Of a stretch of 34,698 bases of DNA, positions 27,228 through 34,698 are shown piece after piece. Under the pieces are notes generated by a model. The model worked only from the letters and a program-made list of their open reading frames with translations. It searched no databases and had not been told where the DNA came from. Position 1 is the first letter of the stretch, and each line of letters opens with the position of its first letter. The position numbers and the translations under genes are program-made. The stretch lies in contig DATFWQ010000145.1 in assembly GCA_035259145.1 (NCBI GenBank), positions 1 through 34,698 of the forward strand. The letters are read 5' to 3'. The stretch is from CF-161 sp035259145. Its GTDB lineage: Bacteria > Chloroflexota > Dormibacteria > Dormibacterales > Dormibacteraceae.

Positions 27228-29184
27228 TGGCGTAGACGCGTTCTGCGATCTGGTCGAAGTAGCCGGCGTTCGAGCCCTGGATCGCCGCGTCCTCGGGGCC
27301 CAGCACCACGTAGTCCACCTGATAGCGATGGAGAAGGTCCAGGGTCGATGGGTCACCCTTGAGCATGACCTGGGCGTCGTGCGTGCGGGTGGCCCAGTCG
27401 GCGAGCCCGTACGTCCACAACCACCCTGGATAGCCGACCATTACGCGGCGGCCGGCCAGGGTAGGAATCGGCTCATTGTGGACCGGCGCCACGAGGAACA
27501 CGGCCCTGGGGTCTGTGTGCTCGCGCGCCCAGGCCGCAACCTGCAGGCCTCCCGTCCCCGTGAAGAGCGCGGAGGCCGAGCTCGAGTCCAGCGCCCTCCC
27601 CAGGTCGAGCGCTCCGGAGAGCATCAGCAGAGCGGCCATGACGTACGCCGCGATGCGCCCTGGCGGGCCCCGCCGCAACAGGCTTGCCAGCAGCGCACCC
27701 ACCGGCAGCGCCCCGAACAGCGCCCAGTACGCAAAGAACTTGGTGTTGTCCCAGTCCCAGGGTTGGAAGACCACAAAGTTAGGGACCAGGAACCACAGCC
27801 AGATCGGGGCCAGGTGCAGTCCGACGCCTTCCGGCAGCACCGAGCGCCAGAGAAACGCCACCGCCATGGCCGGCACCAGGATGCTCGTGTTCTTGAGCCA
27901 GAACCAGACAGGCTCGTCCTGGTTCGCGAGCCACCACACCTGCGGGTGGACGGAGGCCGCTCCGCCGCCGACCATCCACAGCACGGCCGGCAGCCCAAGT
28001 CCGATGGCGGGAACGAAGAAGCCGGCCCACTGGATCCGTCGGGAGAAAAGCGCCCAGAAGGCAGCCAGTGCCACAACAGTGCCATAACCGTGCAGGTGGC
28101 ACAGAGGGGACAGCCCGGTGATCACGCCGGCGAATATGAAGGGCGTCCAGTCTTCTGTCCCCTCCTCGCGTCGGAGCGCCGTCCACAGCATTGCCATGAC
28201 CAGCAGCGCGATGCTGAAGCCGAGGAGGACCGAGCGCTGCGGGAGCATCCACGCCAGGACCGGGTTGAGCCACTGGAGGTTGAGGGCCGAGTCCTGCGTG
28301 TAGAGCCGGTGCGATTGCCGCAGAGCCGCAAGCCCCGAGCGGCGCACGTCGTCGAACAGCAGAAAGAAGCCGAGGCCACCACTCAGGCCGAAGACCAGGA
28401 CAGCCAGCGCGGACCCCACCCGGCTGCGAATCAACCGGAGTGCGGCACAGTACATGACCGCCGGAAAGGCCAGAGCCAGAAGGCCGCTGGTGAGCACCAG
28501 GGCCGAGGTCAGCGACGTTCCCATCGGCACGAGCGCCGCCGCCAGCAGGTCGATCATGAACGGATACGCCATCGGGTGGCCGGGGTCGACCGGGAATTCA
28601 GGCGGGAAGTTGTGGCCAAAGGCAAACGAGCCTGTGTAGGTCAGGTGCGCCGCCCAATCGGCGTAGAAGCCGGCACCCTGCGTCACCAGGCCTTGATTGT
28701 TGAAGAGGTACCCGTGCGCCAGGACCGTGAGGGTGAACGGCCACGAGAGCGCCAGGAGAGCCCAGAGTGGCCACGGCTCGAGCCGGCGCCAGCGCCGGAG
28801 TGCGTCGGTGATCTCGGTTGGCAGAAGCCCGCGTGCCCGCCGCCAGCCCAGGACCGCGACAGCCAGTACAAGCCCGAGGCTCAGCAGGACTGTGGAGAGG
28901 CCGAGACCGAGGGCCATGGCCAGCGAGAAGACGGTCGTCGCCACCACTACAGCCCCGATCACGGTGCCGTAAGACAGGCGCTCCTCCAGGGTCAGGGGGA
29001 GACCCGTCAGGTAGGTCAGGCCCCACCCAGCCGCCACGCAGCCCAGCAGCAGCACTGCCGCCCACCCGGTGAGGCTTAACAACACCACGAATACGCCGAG
29101 CCCGGCCAGCGCGTAGATCACCCGCCGAGCCGGTGGCCACGACGCGACGGCTCTGGCGCGCGTCAGATCCAGGTCCGCAGCCAC
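27196..29184 (-). CDS. Large polytopic membrane protein, probable GT-C-type transferase
   Basis: About 662 aa with some 14 TM segments and a soluble C-terminal domain (about 560-662). Motifs include YADWAAHLTY in the first large loop, GHPMAYPF, SPLCHLHGYGT and QPWDWDNTKFFAYW. The architecture resembles GT-C-fold membrane transferases, but I cannot name the family, and the acceptor is unknown. GTG 29184 overlaps pmt by 22 bp. A CTG at 29166, which overlaps the pmt stop as CTGA, is an alternative start that loses only six residues. Confidence 0.75.
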   Translation of the reverse strand: MAADLDLTRARAVASWPPARRVIYALAGLGVFVVLLSLTGWAAVLLLGCVAAGWGLTYLTGLPLTLEERLSYGTVIGAVVVATTVFSLAMALGLGLSTVLLSLGLVLAVAVLGWRRARGLLPTEITDALRRWRRLEPWPLWALLALSWPFTLTVLAHGYLFNNQGLVTQGAGFYADWAAHLTYTGSFAFGHNFPPEFPVDPGHPMAYPFMIDLLAAALVPMGTSLTSALVLTSGLLALAFPAVMYCAALRLIRSRVGSALAVLVFGLSGGLGFFLLFDDVRRSGLAALRQSHRLYTQDSALNLQWLNPVLAWMLPQRSVLLGFSIALLVMAMLWTALRREEGTEDWTPFIFAGVITGLSPLCHLHGYGTVVALAAFWALFSRRIQWAGFFVPAIGLGLPAVLWMVGGGAASVHPQVWWLANQDEPVWFWLKNTSILVPAMAVAFLWRSVLPEGVGLHLAPIWLWFLVPNFVVFQPWDWDNTKFFAYWALFGALPVGALLASLLRRGPPGRIAAYVMAALLMLSGALDLGRALDSSSASALFTGTGGLQVAAWAREHTDPRAVFLVAPVHNEPIPTLAGRRVMVGYPGWLWTYGLADWATRTHDAQVMLKGDPSTLDLLHRYQVDYVVLGPEDAAIQGSNAGYFDQIAERVYASGGYTVYRVR

Positions 29185-30821
29185 ATCTTGCCCAGCGGAA
29201 ACTCGTTGAGGTACGAGCTGTCAGAGATTGGCAGGCCCGTCCAGACCGGGTAGAAGTAGAGGAACGACAGCACCGTCAGGGCAAGGAAGCCCATAACCAG
29301 GTACCGCGTGGACAGTATCCACCGGCTGCCGAAGAAGTCCACCCGGATTGGTCCCGCCTGCTGCATGCGGACCAGCACGAAGGCCAGGGCCAGGATCATG
29401 AAGATCAGGCCGCCGAACATGTGATACATGAAGATCACGCGGCTGATGCGCGCCCACGGAAGGTACTGGGTGACGAAGCCGACCAGGATCACCGCCGCCG
29501 GGAAGCTGCGATGTCTGAGGACGAAGTAGGGCAGCGAGAGCACCGCCGGGATGCTTGCCCACCAGATGATCGGGTTGCCCAGGTCGACGATGCCGGCCAC
29601 CAGCGAGTGCCCGCTGAAGACGTCGGTGCCGAGCCCCTGATACTCGTAGTAGTACGCGACTGGTCGGTAGAGGAATGGCCAGGAAAACCACGGCGAGCCG
29701 TAAGGATGGGTGGCAGTGAGGGTGGCGTGGTATATGTACGCCTGGCGCTGGTACTCGATCAGGTCGGCGAGGTTGTGGAACTGCCCACGGGTGAAGAAGG
29801 GGATCCAGCTCGTCAGGTAGATCGCGACCGGGATCAGCACGAAGGCGAGGACGGCGGTGGAAACGTAAAGGCTGGCCCTGGCGGCCCCGGGCAGGCCCGG
29901 CCCTCTGGCCATCCCCCAGCGCCACGACCCGACGCTGAGGCCGACCCGACGCAGCAGCGGCCGCATCACCAGGAAGAAGACGATGCTCGCCAGCGCCGCC
30001 AGGGCGATCCATTTGGCCGAGATCGCTAGCCCCAGCGCGATGCCGGTCAGAAGCAGAGTGACCACTGAATCGCGTTCGCTGCGGCTGTCCAGATGGATCA
30101 GGAACAGCGTGTAGCTGAGCATGATCAGAAAGATCGGGAAGATGTCGATCATGCCGATCCGCGACTGAACGAAGAACATGCCGTCGAAGCTGGTCAGCGT
30201 CGCTGCTGCAAAGGCGAACAGGCGGTTGTGCCACAGCTGTCGCGCGAGCAGATACATCAGCGGCACGCAGAGCGAGCCGATGATGCAGCTCATGATTCTC
30301 CAGCCGAATGTGTTGAAGCCCAGGTCGGCGTAATCGCCGTGGGCTCCCTCGAAGATTGCCCGCCACCCCCCGTAAAGCCACTCTCCGGAGGCGATGAAGA
30401 GCTTGGAAAGAGGTGGCTCCGGGTCAAAGTAGCTGATGCCCTTCAGGTCGTTGTGAGCGAAGACGCCGAAGTAGATCTCGTCGAAGATCTCTCCGTCTGG
30501 GGGCTGAGCCGGCTGCCCTGGCTGGGCGTAGCTGCGCTGATAGGGATAGGACAGGCCGCAGAGGGTGCCCAACTGGTTCTGGACGTTGATCGGAGTGTTG
30601 TGGACACAGTTGCTGACGAGCCCCTGTCCTGACAGGAGGTCTGGCATGAGCGGGCTGTAGAACCGGAAGATGAAGGCGACCAGCAGGAGCGCGCCCATGA
30701 CGAAGACGTCCGCGCGGTCGAGGCGGAGCCGTTCCAGGAGCCAGGATCGGCGAGCCTCGGGGGCCGGCTCGGGTCTTAGAGCGGGTTCTGGGGCCAGCTC
30801 AGGTAGCGGTGCGATCCTCAT
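29163..30821 (-). CDS. pmt: Protein O-mannosyltransferase (GT39)
   Basis: 552 aa with about 11 TM segments. IFDEIYFGVFAHN (D114/E115) and FDPEPPLSKLF (D133-E135) are the catalytic first-loop motifs of PMT enzymes, and QYLPWARISRVIFMYHMFGG belongs to the PMT C-terminal four-TM domain. It mannosylates exported proteins from polyprenyl-phosphomannose. Unusually, about 50 residues containing two cysteines and a Pro/Gln-rich stretch separate TM1 from the DE motif. The N-terminus is Pro/Glu-rich and cytoplasmic. The ATG overlaps the upstream stop (ATGA, 30818-30821). Confidence 0.93.
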   Translation of the reverse strand: MRIAPLPELAPEPALRPEPAPEARRSWLLERLRLDRADVFVMGALLLVAFIFRFYSPLMPDLLSGQGLVSNCVHNTPINVQNQLGTLCGLSYPYQRSYAQPGQPAQPPDGEIFDEIYFGVFAHNDLKGISYFDPEPPLSKLFIASGEWLYGGWRAIFEGAHGDYADLGFNTFGWRIMSCIIGSLCVPLMYLLARQLWHNRLFAFAAATLTSFDGMFFVQSRIGMIDIFPIFLIMLSYTLFLIHLDSRSERDSVVTLLLTGIALGLAISAKWIALAALASIVFFLVMRPLLRRVGLSVGSWRWGMARGPGLPGAARASLYVSTAVLAFVLIPVAIYLTSWIPFFTRGQFHNLADLIEYQRQAYIYHATLTATHPYGSPWFSWPFLYRPVAYYYEYQGLGTDVFSGHSLVAGIVDLGNPIIWWASIPAVLSLPYFVLRHRSFPAAVILVGFVTQYLPWARISRVIFMYHMFGGLIFMILALAFVLVRMQQAGPIRVDFFGSRWILSTRYLVMGFLALTVLSFLYFYPVWTGLPISDSSYLNEFPLGKMWLRTWI

Positions 30822-31432
30822 CTGCCACGCTTACGGCGCCGCTGGCCTCCGAGATTCATCCCGGTTCCCCCTGGCACCCGGGAGGCGACCTCCCAGGCCA
30901 TGGCGTCCGGATCTGGGATCGGCAGGGCGATCATGTCGTCCGCGATCAGCTGTCCGCCCAGCTTGCGCCGGAGCTGCGCCAGGGCGACATCGTCGCCGCG
31001 GACGCGGACGAACAGCGCCGGCCTCCCCATGAGCGGTCTGGTCGGCGCCCGGATGTAGCGCTTACGGCTGCCTTCGAAGTGGCGCTCCAGAGGCTGCACG
31101 CGGGCGCTGCGGATGCGGCCGTAGTCGATGACTGTGCTCGAAAGCAGGTTGGAGATCTTGAGCCCGCTATCGGTGACCTGGGCATAGTTGCGACTGCGGT
31201 AGTACAGCAACAGCCCGCCGAGGATCAGTGCGCACGGGATGTAGCCCAGAAAGATCACCACGGTGTTGTCGATCCGGCCCTTGTTCGTAATCAGCAGCCC
31301 TCCACTGCCGAGGAAACCGAATACCAGCAGCACGAGCGCCCACATGCGCTGAGCGCGCCACATCTGTTCCGCGTAGAGGATCGGCTGCCGCAAGACAACA
31401 AGCTTATCGGCGTCTACTGACCGAAGGTGCAC
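30818..31432 (-). CDS. Membrane protein with PH-like cytoplasmic domain
   Basis: 204 aa. Two TM helices (about 29-49 and 58-79) form a hairpin, followed by a beta-rich region (QVTDSGLKISNLLSSTVIDYGRI) like bacterial PH domains. The tail is basic (GGQRRRKRGR). Start GTG 31432 lies 4 bp after mtnP. Co-translated with pmt by ATGA overlap, it may be an accessory to the membrane transferases. Family not certain. Confidence 0.65.
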   Translation of the reverse strand: MHLRSVDADKLVVLRQPILYAEQMWRAQRMWALVLLVFGFLGSGGLLITNKGRIDNTVVIFLGYIPCALILGGLLLYYRSRNYAQVTDSGLKISNLLSSTVIDYGRIRSARVQPLERHFEGSRKRYIRAPTRPLMGRPALFVRVRGDDVALAQLRRKLGGQLIADDMIALPIPDPDAMAWEVASRVPGGTGMNLGGQRRRKRGR

Positions 31433-31436
31433 GCAC

Positions 31437-32243
31437 TCAGCCCCCGATCACCGCGCCACGCATGGCGGCGGGACACGGACAGTCACGCTCGGCGGGCAGC
31501 CTGGGCAGCAGCGCAAGGATCAGGCTGCGGACCCGATCGTTGTTGACTGAGAAGACCTTCTCGACCTCGGCCACGGAAACCGGCGCCACCTCCGGATTGC
31601 CCTCCAGACCGACGTCGTAGTCGGTGATCAGCGAGATGTTGACGTAGCACAGCTCCAGCTCTCTGGCCAGGATGGCCTCGGGGTACTGGGTCATGTTGAT
31701 CACCTCCCAGCCCATGGAGGAGAACCAGCGGCTCTCCGCACGAGTCGAGAAGCGCGGGCCCTGGATGACGACGACCGTCCCCCGATCGTGTACGGTAACG
31801 CCCTGCTCTCGGCCGGCGGCCACCGAGAGGTGACGCATCACAGGGCAGTATGGATCGGCCGCCCCCACGTGGGCGACCACGGGGCCGTCGGGGTAGAACG
31901 TGTCCTTCCGGCCGTGCGTTCGGTCGACAAACTGGTCACAAACCACGAAGTCCCCAGGTTTCACATGGGGTTGCAGGCTGCCTGCCGCCGTCGGTGCGAT
32001 CACGCGGGTCACGCCGAGCTCTCTGAGTGCCCACAGGTTGGCGCGGTAGTTGATGGCAGCCGGCGGCAGAGTGTGCTTCGACCCGTGTCGAGGCAGGAAG
32101 GCGACGCCGACCCCCTCCACCGCGCCCAGCGCGATCCTGTCCGACGGATCACCGTAGGGCGTCTCCACACGCACGAACTCGATGTCGTCCAGAAGGCGAT
32201 AGAAGCCTGACCCGCCGAATACACCGACTGCGGCCCGTCTCAA
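31437..32243 (-). CDS. mtnP: S-methyl-5'-thioadenosine phosphorylase
   Basis: 268 aa. GVFGGSGFYRLL, PRHGSKHTLPP with INYRAN, PTAAGSLQPHVKPGDFV, QGPRFSTRAE, INMTQYPEAILA and ITDYDVGLEG cover the phosphate, ribose and base sites of the PNP/MTAP family; the TDYD aspartate favours adenine-type substrates. It cleaves methylthioadenosine to adenine and methylthioribose-1-phosphate, the substrate of MtnA, encoded just upstream. TTG 32243 overlaps the mtnA stop as TTGA. Confidence 0.95.
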   Translation of the reverse strand: MRRAAVGVFGGSGFYRLLDDIEFVRVETPYGDPSDRIALGAVEGVGVAFLPRHGSKHTLPPAAINYRANLWALRELGVTRVIAPTAAGSLQPHVKPGDFVVCDQFVDRTHGRKDTFYPDGPVVAHVGAADPYCPVMRHLSVAAGREQGVTVHDRGTVVVIQGPRFSTRAESRWFSSMGWEVINMTQYPEAILARELELCYVNISLITDYDVGLEGNPEVAPVSVAEVEKVFSVNNDRVRSLILALLPRLPAERDCPCPAAMRGAVIGG

Positions 32244-33169
32244 ACCGCAGTGCCCTCGCGCACCCCATGTTCCGTGATCAGAGCCGTCACCAGGCGTGCG
32301 GGCGTGACATCGAAAGCCGGGTTCCAGGCGTCGGTTTCCGGCGGAGCAAATGTGGTGACCTCGGCAGCCGGGCGCTCTTCGATCCTTACGCTGGCGCCGT
32401 CGGGCGTGGCCGGGTCGATCGTACTGGTGGGCGCCGCAACGTAGAAGGGCACTCCGTGCTCCCGGCAGAGGAGCGCGAGCGGGTAGGTCCCGACCTTGTT
32501 CACGACGTCACCGTTTGCGCAGACGCGATCCGCGCCGCTGATGCCGGCGTCTGCCATGCCGCGCTGGATGAGGAGACCGACCGCCGAGTCGGCGAGCAGC
32601 CGGTGTGGGATCCCGAGCTTGCGGAGCTCCCACGTAGTGAGCCGGGCTCCCTGCGCCCGCGGCCGCGTCTCCATGACATAGACGAAAGGTCGTTTTCCGG
32701 CTTCGTGGGCAGCGCGGATGACACCCAGGCCGGTGCCGTAGTCGACGGTGGCAAGCGCTCCGGTGTTGCAGATGGTTACCACGCGCGCGTCATGTGGCAG
32801 CAGCGGGGCGCCGTGCCGCCCCATGGCCTCGCAGGCTTTTACTGTCGTCCGCGCGATGCGGTGCGCCTCTTCGAGCGGGTCTGGCGCTTGCTCGACCAGT
32901 TCGACAGCCCAGAAGAGGTCGCGCGCGGTGGGCCTGGCGGCCCTGATCAGAGCCGCTCCTTCAGCCAGGCGGCCCTCCCGGGCGGCCAGCGCCGTGCCGT
33001 AGGCGGCCGCGGCGCCGATGGCGGGCGCACCTCGCACGACCATCTCCCGAATAGCTACAGCGATCTCATCGGAGGTGCGACAGACGATGTAGGTCTCCGT
33101 CTGCGGCAGCCTGGTCTGGTCAATCAGGCGGACAGCTGCGGCGGCGGAGTCCCATTCGACGGTGGCCAT
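32240..33169 (-). CDS. mtnA: Methylthioribose-1-phosphate isomerase
   Basis: 309 aa, somewhat shorter than many relatives. MVVRGAPAIGAAAAYG, the catalytic cysteine in TICNTGALATVDYGT, the aspartate in ANGDVVNKVGTYPLA, and AAPTSTIDP are diagnostic. It converts methylthioribose-1-phosphate to methylthioribulose-1-phosphate in the methionine salvage pathway. Later salvage genes (mtnB, mtnC, mtnD) are not in the window, so the ribulose product may feed another route. ATG 33169. Confidence 0.95.
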   Translation of the reverse strand: MATVEWDSAAAAVRLIDQTRLPQTETYIVCRTSDEIAVAIREMVVRGAPAIGAAAAYGTALAAREGRLAEGAALIRAARPTARDLFWAVELVEQAPDPLEEAHRIARTTVKACEAMGRHGAPLLPHDARVVTICNTGALATVDYGTGLGVIRAAHEAGKRPFVYVMETRPRAQGARLTTWELRKLGIPHRLLADSAVGLLIQRGMADAGISGADRVCANGDVVNKVGTYPLALLCREHGVPFYVAAPTSTIDPATPDGASVRIEERPAAEVTTFAPPETDAWNPAFDVTPARLVTALITEHGVREGTAV

Positions 33170-33172
33170 CGT

Positions 33173-33283
33173 TCAACCCAGGAAGTCACGGACGGCGGCG
33201 ACTAGCTCGGCGAGCCCCTGGGTTAGCCACCTCGCTGTAGTGGAACCTGCGCCGAGCGTCGCGACCCGCTCGTGGATCTCCAC
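33173..33283 (-). CDS. Possible 36-aa ORF between larE and mtnA
   Basis: GTG 33283 to TGA 33173, overlapping the 3' end of larE by 61 bp in another frame and ending 3 bp before mtnA. The peptide (HERVATLGAGSTTARWLTQG, then LAELVAAVRDFLG) has an amphipathic C-terminal helix and looks protein-like, whereas the larE frame here is Arg/Ser-rich and extends past the usual LarE end (GSLN). It could be a small coupled ORF or the trace of a frameshift. Confidence 0.35.
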   Translation of the reverse strand: MEIHERVATLGAGSTTARWLTQGLAELVAAVRDFLG

Positions 33284-34092
33284 GTCCGGTTCAGACTACC
33301 CGTTGCATAACCCTCCAGGTCGAGGGCGACAAATGCGTACCCGGCCGCACGTACGGACGCGACCGCCTCGCGGCGTAGCGCCAGCAACCGGCCCATGTCG
33401 GCCGCCTCCACCTCGATCCGCGCCACATCGCCGTGATGGCGAACGCGCACCTGGCGGAATCCGAGCGCCTTCAGAGCCGCCTCGGCGGCCCCGATTCGGG
33501 CCAGGGCGCCAGTGGTCACCTCGGTGCCGTGGGGAATCCGGGAGGACAGGCACGCGAATGATGGCTTGTTCCAGTTCGGCAGACCCAGGTCGCGGGCGGC
33601 GGCCCGAATCTCCCCCTTCCCAAGGCCGGCCTCGAGCAGAGGGAAGCGGACGCCACGGCGCACGGCGGAGCCGTGGCCAGGGCGGTGGTCGGTCGCGTCA
33701 TCGGCGGTAGCACCGTAGGCGAGGTGACTGAGCCCAAGCCGCTCCCGGATCGGCTCCAGAGTCTCGAACAGCTCTTCTTTGCAGTGGAAGCAGCGGTCAG
33801 GCAGGTTGCGGCGGTAGGCCTCGAGCTCGACCTCGTGGGTCTCGACCTCGACAAGCCGTGCGCCCATCGCGCTCGCCAGGTCGCGCGCTCCCTCCTGCTC
33901 GTCGTCGGGATACGCGGGCGACGAGGCCAGTGCGGCGATCGCCCGCTCGACGCCGAGCTCATCCGTCGCCAGCTTGAGTAGCAGCGACGAATCGACGCCT
34001 CCCGAATACGCCACGAGCACGGAACCCAGCGAGCGCACGATCTCGCGGGCGCGCTCGAGCCGCGCCGGATGGTGCCGGTCAAGCTGGATCAT
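33223..34092 (-). CDS. larE: ATP-dependent sacrificial sulfur transferase LarE
   Basis: 289 aa. The PP-loop SGGVDSS (30-36) binds ATP. RCFHCKEELF (C101, C104) and NKPSFACLSSRIPHG follow, with C181 at the position of the cysteine that donates sulfur in lactobacillar LarE. LarE converts the carboxylates of the nickel-pincer precursor to thiocarboxylates. larB, larC and larA are not in the window, so another sulfur-insertion role is possible. The C-terminus runs about 21 residues beyond the common GSLN end. The start ATG 34092 is preceded by a purine-rich GAGGAGGAG immediately upstream. First gene of the 9.7-kb run. Confidence 0.92.
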   Translation of the reverse strand: MIQLDRHHPARLERAREIVRSLGSVLVAYSGGVDSSLLLKLATDELGVERAIAALASSPAYPDDEQEGARDLASAMGARLVEVETHEVELEAYRRNLPDRCFHCKEELFETLEPIRERLGLSHLAYGATADDATDHRPGHGSAVRRGVRFPLLEAGLGKGEIRAAARDLGLPNWNKPSFACLSSRIPHGTEVTTGALARIGAAEAALKALGFRQVRVRHHGDVARIEVEAADMGRLLALRREAVASVRAAGYAFVALDLEGYATGSLNRTWRSTSGSRRSAQVPLQRGG

Positions 34093-34247
34093 CTCCTCCT
34101 CAGTGTAGGAGCCAGGCCCGCGCCCGCCGCCGCCCAGCCGTGCCTCACCCCCCGAGATAGGCGTCGTCTAGAGGTGCGGCTGGAAACCCGGCCGAGGCAT
34201 CTGGTGCCCAGGTGGTCCGAATGCGCCCGGGCCGCCGACTCGGGGTC

Positions 34248-34396
34248 CCCGCGAAACCCAAGATTTCGTGGGCTAGGAGATGGCCCGGGGAAAGGGGCCC
34301 CCACGCAGTGGGGATGCAAGGGGCCGCATCCGGGGCCCCCACGAAGCCTGATTCGTGGGGTGGATCCGGGGCCCCCACGAAGCCTGATTCGTGGGG
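34248..34396. repeat. Hairpin array with 36-bp tandem duplication
   Basis: In the gene-free stretch 34093-34517 four related hairpins occur in a row: 34248-34272 (9-bp stem with one G-T), 34299-34313 (CCCCAC/GTGGGG), 34337-34360 and 34373-34396 (perfect CCCCACGAA/TTCGTGGGG with 6-nt loop GCCTGA). The last two sit in a perfect 36-bp tandem repeat (34328-34363 and 34364-34399). There are no spacers, so this is not CRISPR. The array resembles REP-type palindromic repeats. The rest of the stretch shows no gene or clear promoter. Confidence 0.8.
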
Positions 34397-34517
34397 TGGA
34401 TAGGCGTTCGAGATCTGGCGACACTTCTTCAACAGCCTCCTAAACCGCGAGGCCCGGACCTCGGGCAAACCGAAGGCTCGTGGGCCCGGCGTCCCTGGCG
34501 GCCGGAGCCGAGGAGAG

Positions 34518-34698
34518 TCACTGATCAGGAGGCAGCGAGCCGAGCAGGTCCTGGATCGCCATCAACCGGGCGACGTACGAGCGGACCGGCTCCCCAAGCT
34601 CTGCGGCCAGGTTCCAGAGCGTCTGATTGCCCTCGGCCTCGCGGGCCGCCAGCATCGAGCGGTGGCCCGAGATGACGCGACCGCCGCGCGCCAGGGCC
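34518..34698 (-). CDS. C-terminal end of an unidentified protein (partial)
   Basis: An open frame enters from the right edge and ends at TGA 34518, giving 59 residues. It reads GGRVISGHRSMLAAREAEGN, then TLWNLAAELGEPVRSYVARL and a terminal DLLGSLPPDQ. Composition and helix pattern look like a real soluble protein. The start and most of the gene lie outside the window, so no function can be given. Confidence 0.6.
   Translation of the reverse strand, partial: ALARGGRVISGHRSMLAAREAEGNQTLWNLAAELGEPVRSYVARLMAIQDLLGSLPPDQ

Noticed and set aside
26965..29079. 704-aa plus-strand open frame antisense to the membrane transferase
   Set aside because: Gln/Arg/His-rich composition with no domain, exactly opposite a gene with clear TM segments. 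It is a typical shadow in high-GC DNA.
34328..34399. CRISPR repeat
   Set aside because: The two 36-bp copies are directly adjacent with no spacer, and no cas gene is present.
34156..34407. GATAGGCGT direct repeats at 34156-34164 and 34399-34407 as a target-site duplication around the hairpin array
   Set aside because: No terminal inverted repeats accompany them, and a shared 9-mer in a few hundred bases is expected by chance.

Overview
The window is high-GC bacterial chromosome, dense and mostly in long co-directional runs with 4-bp stop/start overlaps. There is no rRNA, tRNA, CRISPR array or intact mobile element. The gene content (GlgE-type alpha-glucan pathway, TreS-maltokinase fusion, bacterial protein O-mannosyltransferase, PadR/HAAS cassette, LexA box of the CGAAC-N4-GTTCG type) suggests a soil bacterium of the Chloroflexota/Dormibacterota-Actinomycetota neighbourhood. 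That placement is inference; no phylogenetic marker is present.

Region 1 (158-14784, minus strand). Transcription runs leftwards: membrane flippase, epoxide-hydrolase-like alpha/beta hydrolase, small membrane protein, inositol-monophosphatase-family protein, then a storage-glucan module. That module is glgE, treS-maltokinase, glgB and a GH57-glycogen synthase fusion. Together these can take trehalose to maltose, maltose to maltose-1-phosphate, the latter into linear alpha-1,4-glucan, and then branch it. The GT5 half adds an ADP-glucose route and the GH57 half an amylolytic or transferase activity. A strong hairpin/T-tract lies just beyond the module.

Region 2 (14786-19246). Two C39-like cysteine peptidase genes face each other. 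One is short and membrane-anchored; the other carries a six-repeat PLL-like beta-propeller. A divergent PadR regulator heads a padR - HAAS protein - MFS exporter operon whose exporter seems to start at CTG.

Region 3 (19247-24331). A 348-base gene-free stretch holds nested inverted repeats and a minus-strand terminator. A minus-strand operon follows (TfoX C-terminal-domain protein, thiO-like oxidase, two small proteins). Diverging from it is a textbook SOS promoter (LexA box inside a TTGACA-17-TAGCAT promoter) in front of two small genes, the second resembling DUF6504/ImuB-tail proteins. A small membrane protein, a 62-aa ORF, a DUF1003 protein and a zinc-ribbon methyltransferase complete the region.

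Region 4 (24361-34092, minus strand). This is one nearly gapless run: larE, a possible 36-aa ORF, mtnA, mtnP, a PH-like membrane protein, protein O-mannosyltransferase, two further GT-C-type membrane proteins and a UDP-galactopyranose-mutase-like flavoprotein. It joins methylthioadenosine salvage and a sulfur-insertion enzyme to an envelope glycosylation module. Upstream lies a gene-free stretch with a hairpin array, including a perfect 36-bp tandem duplication. The right edge carries the C-terminal 59 residues of an unidentified protein.

Across the window, gene junctions use ATGA, GTGA, TTGA and apparently CTGA overlaps, which points to heavy use of translational coupling.
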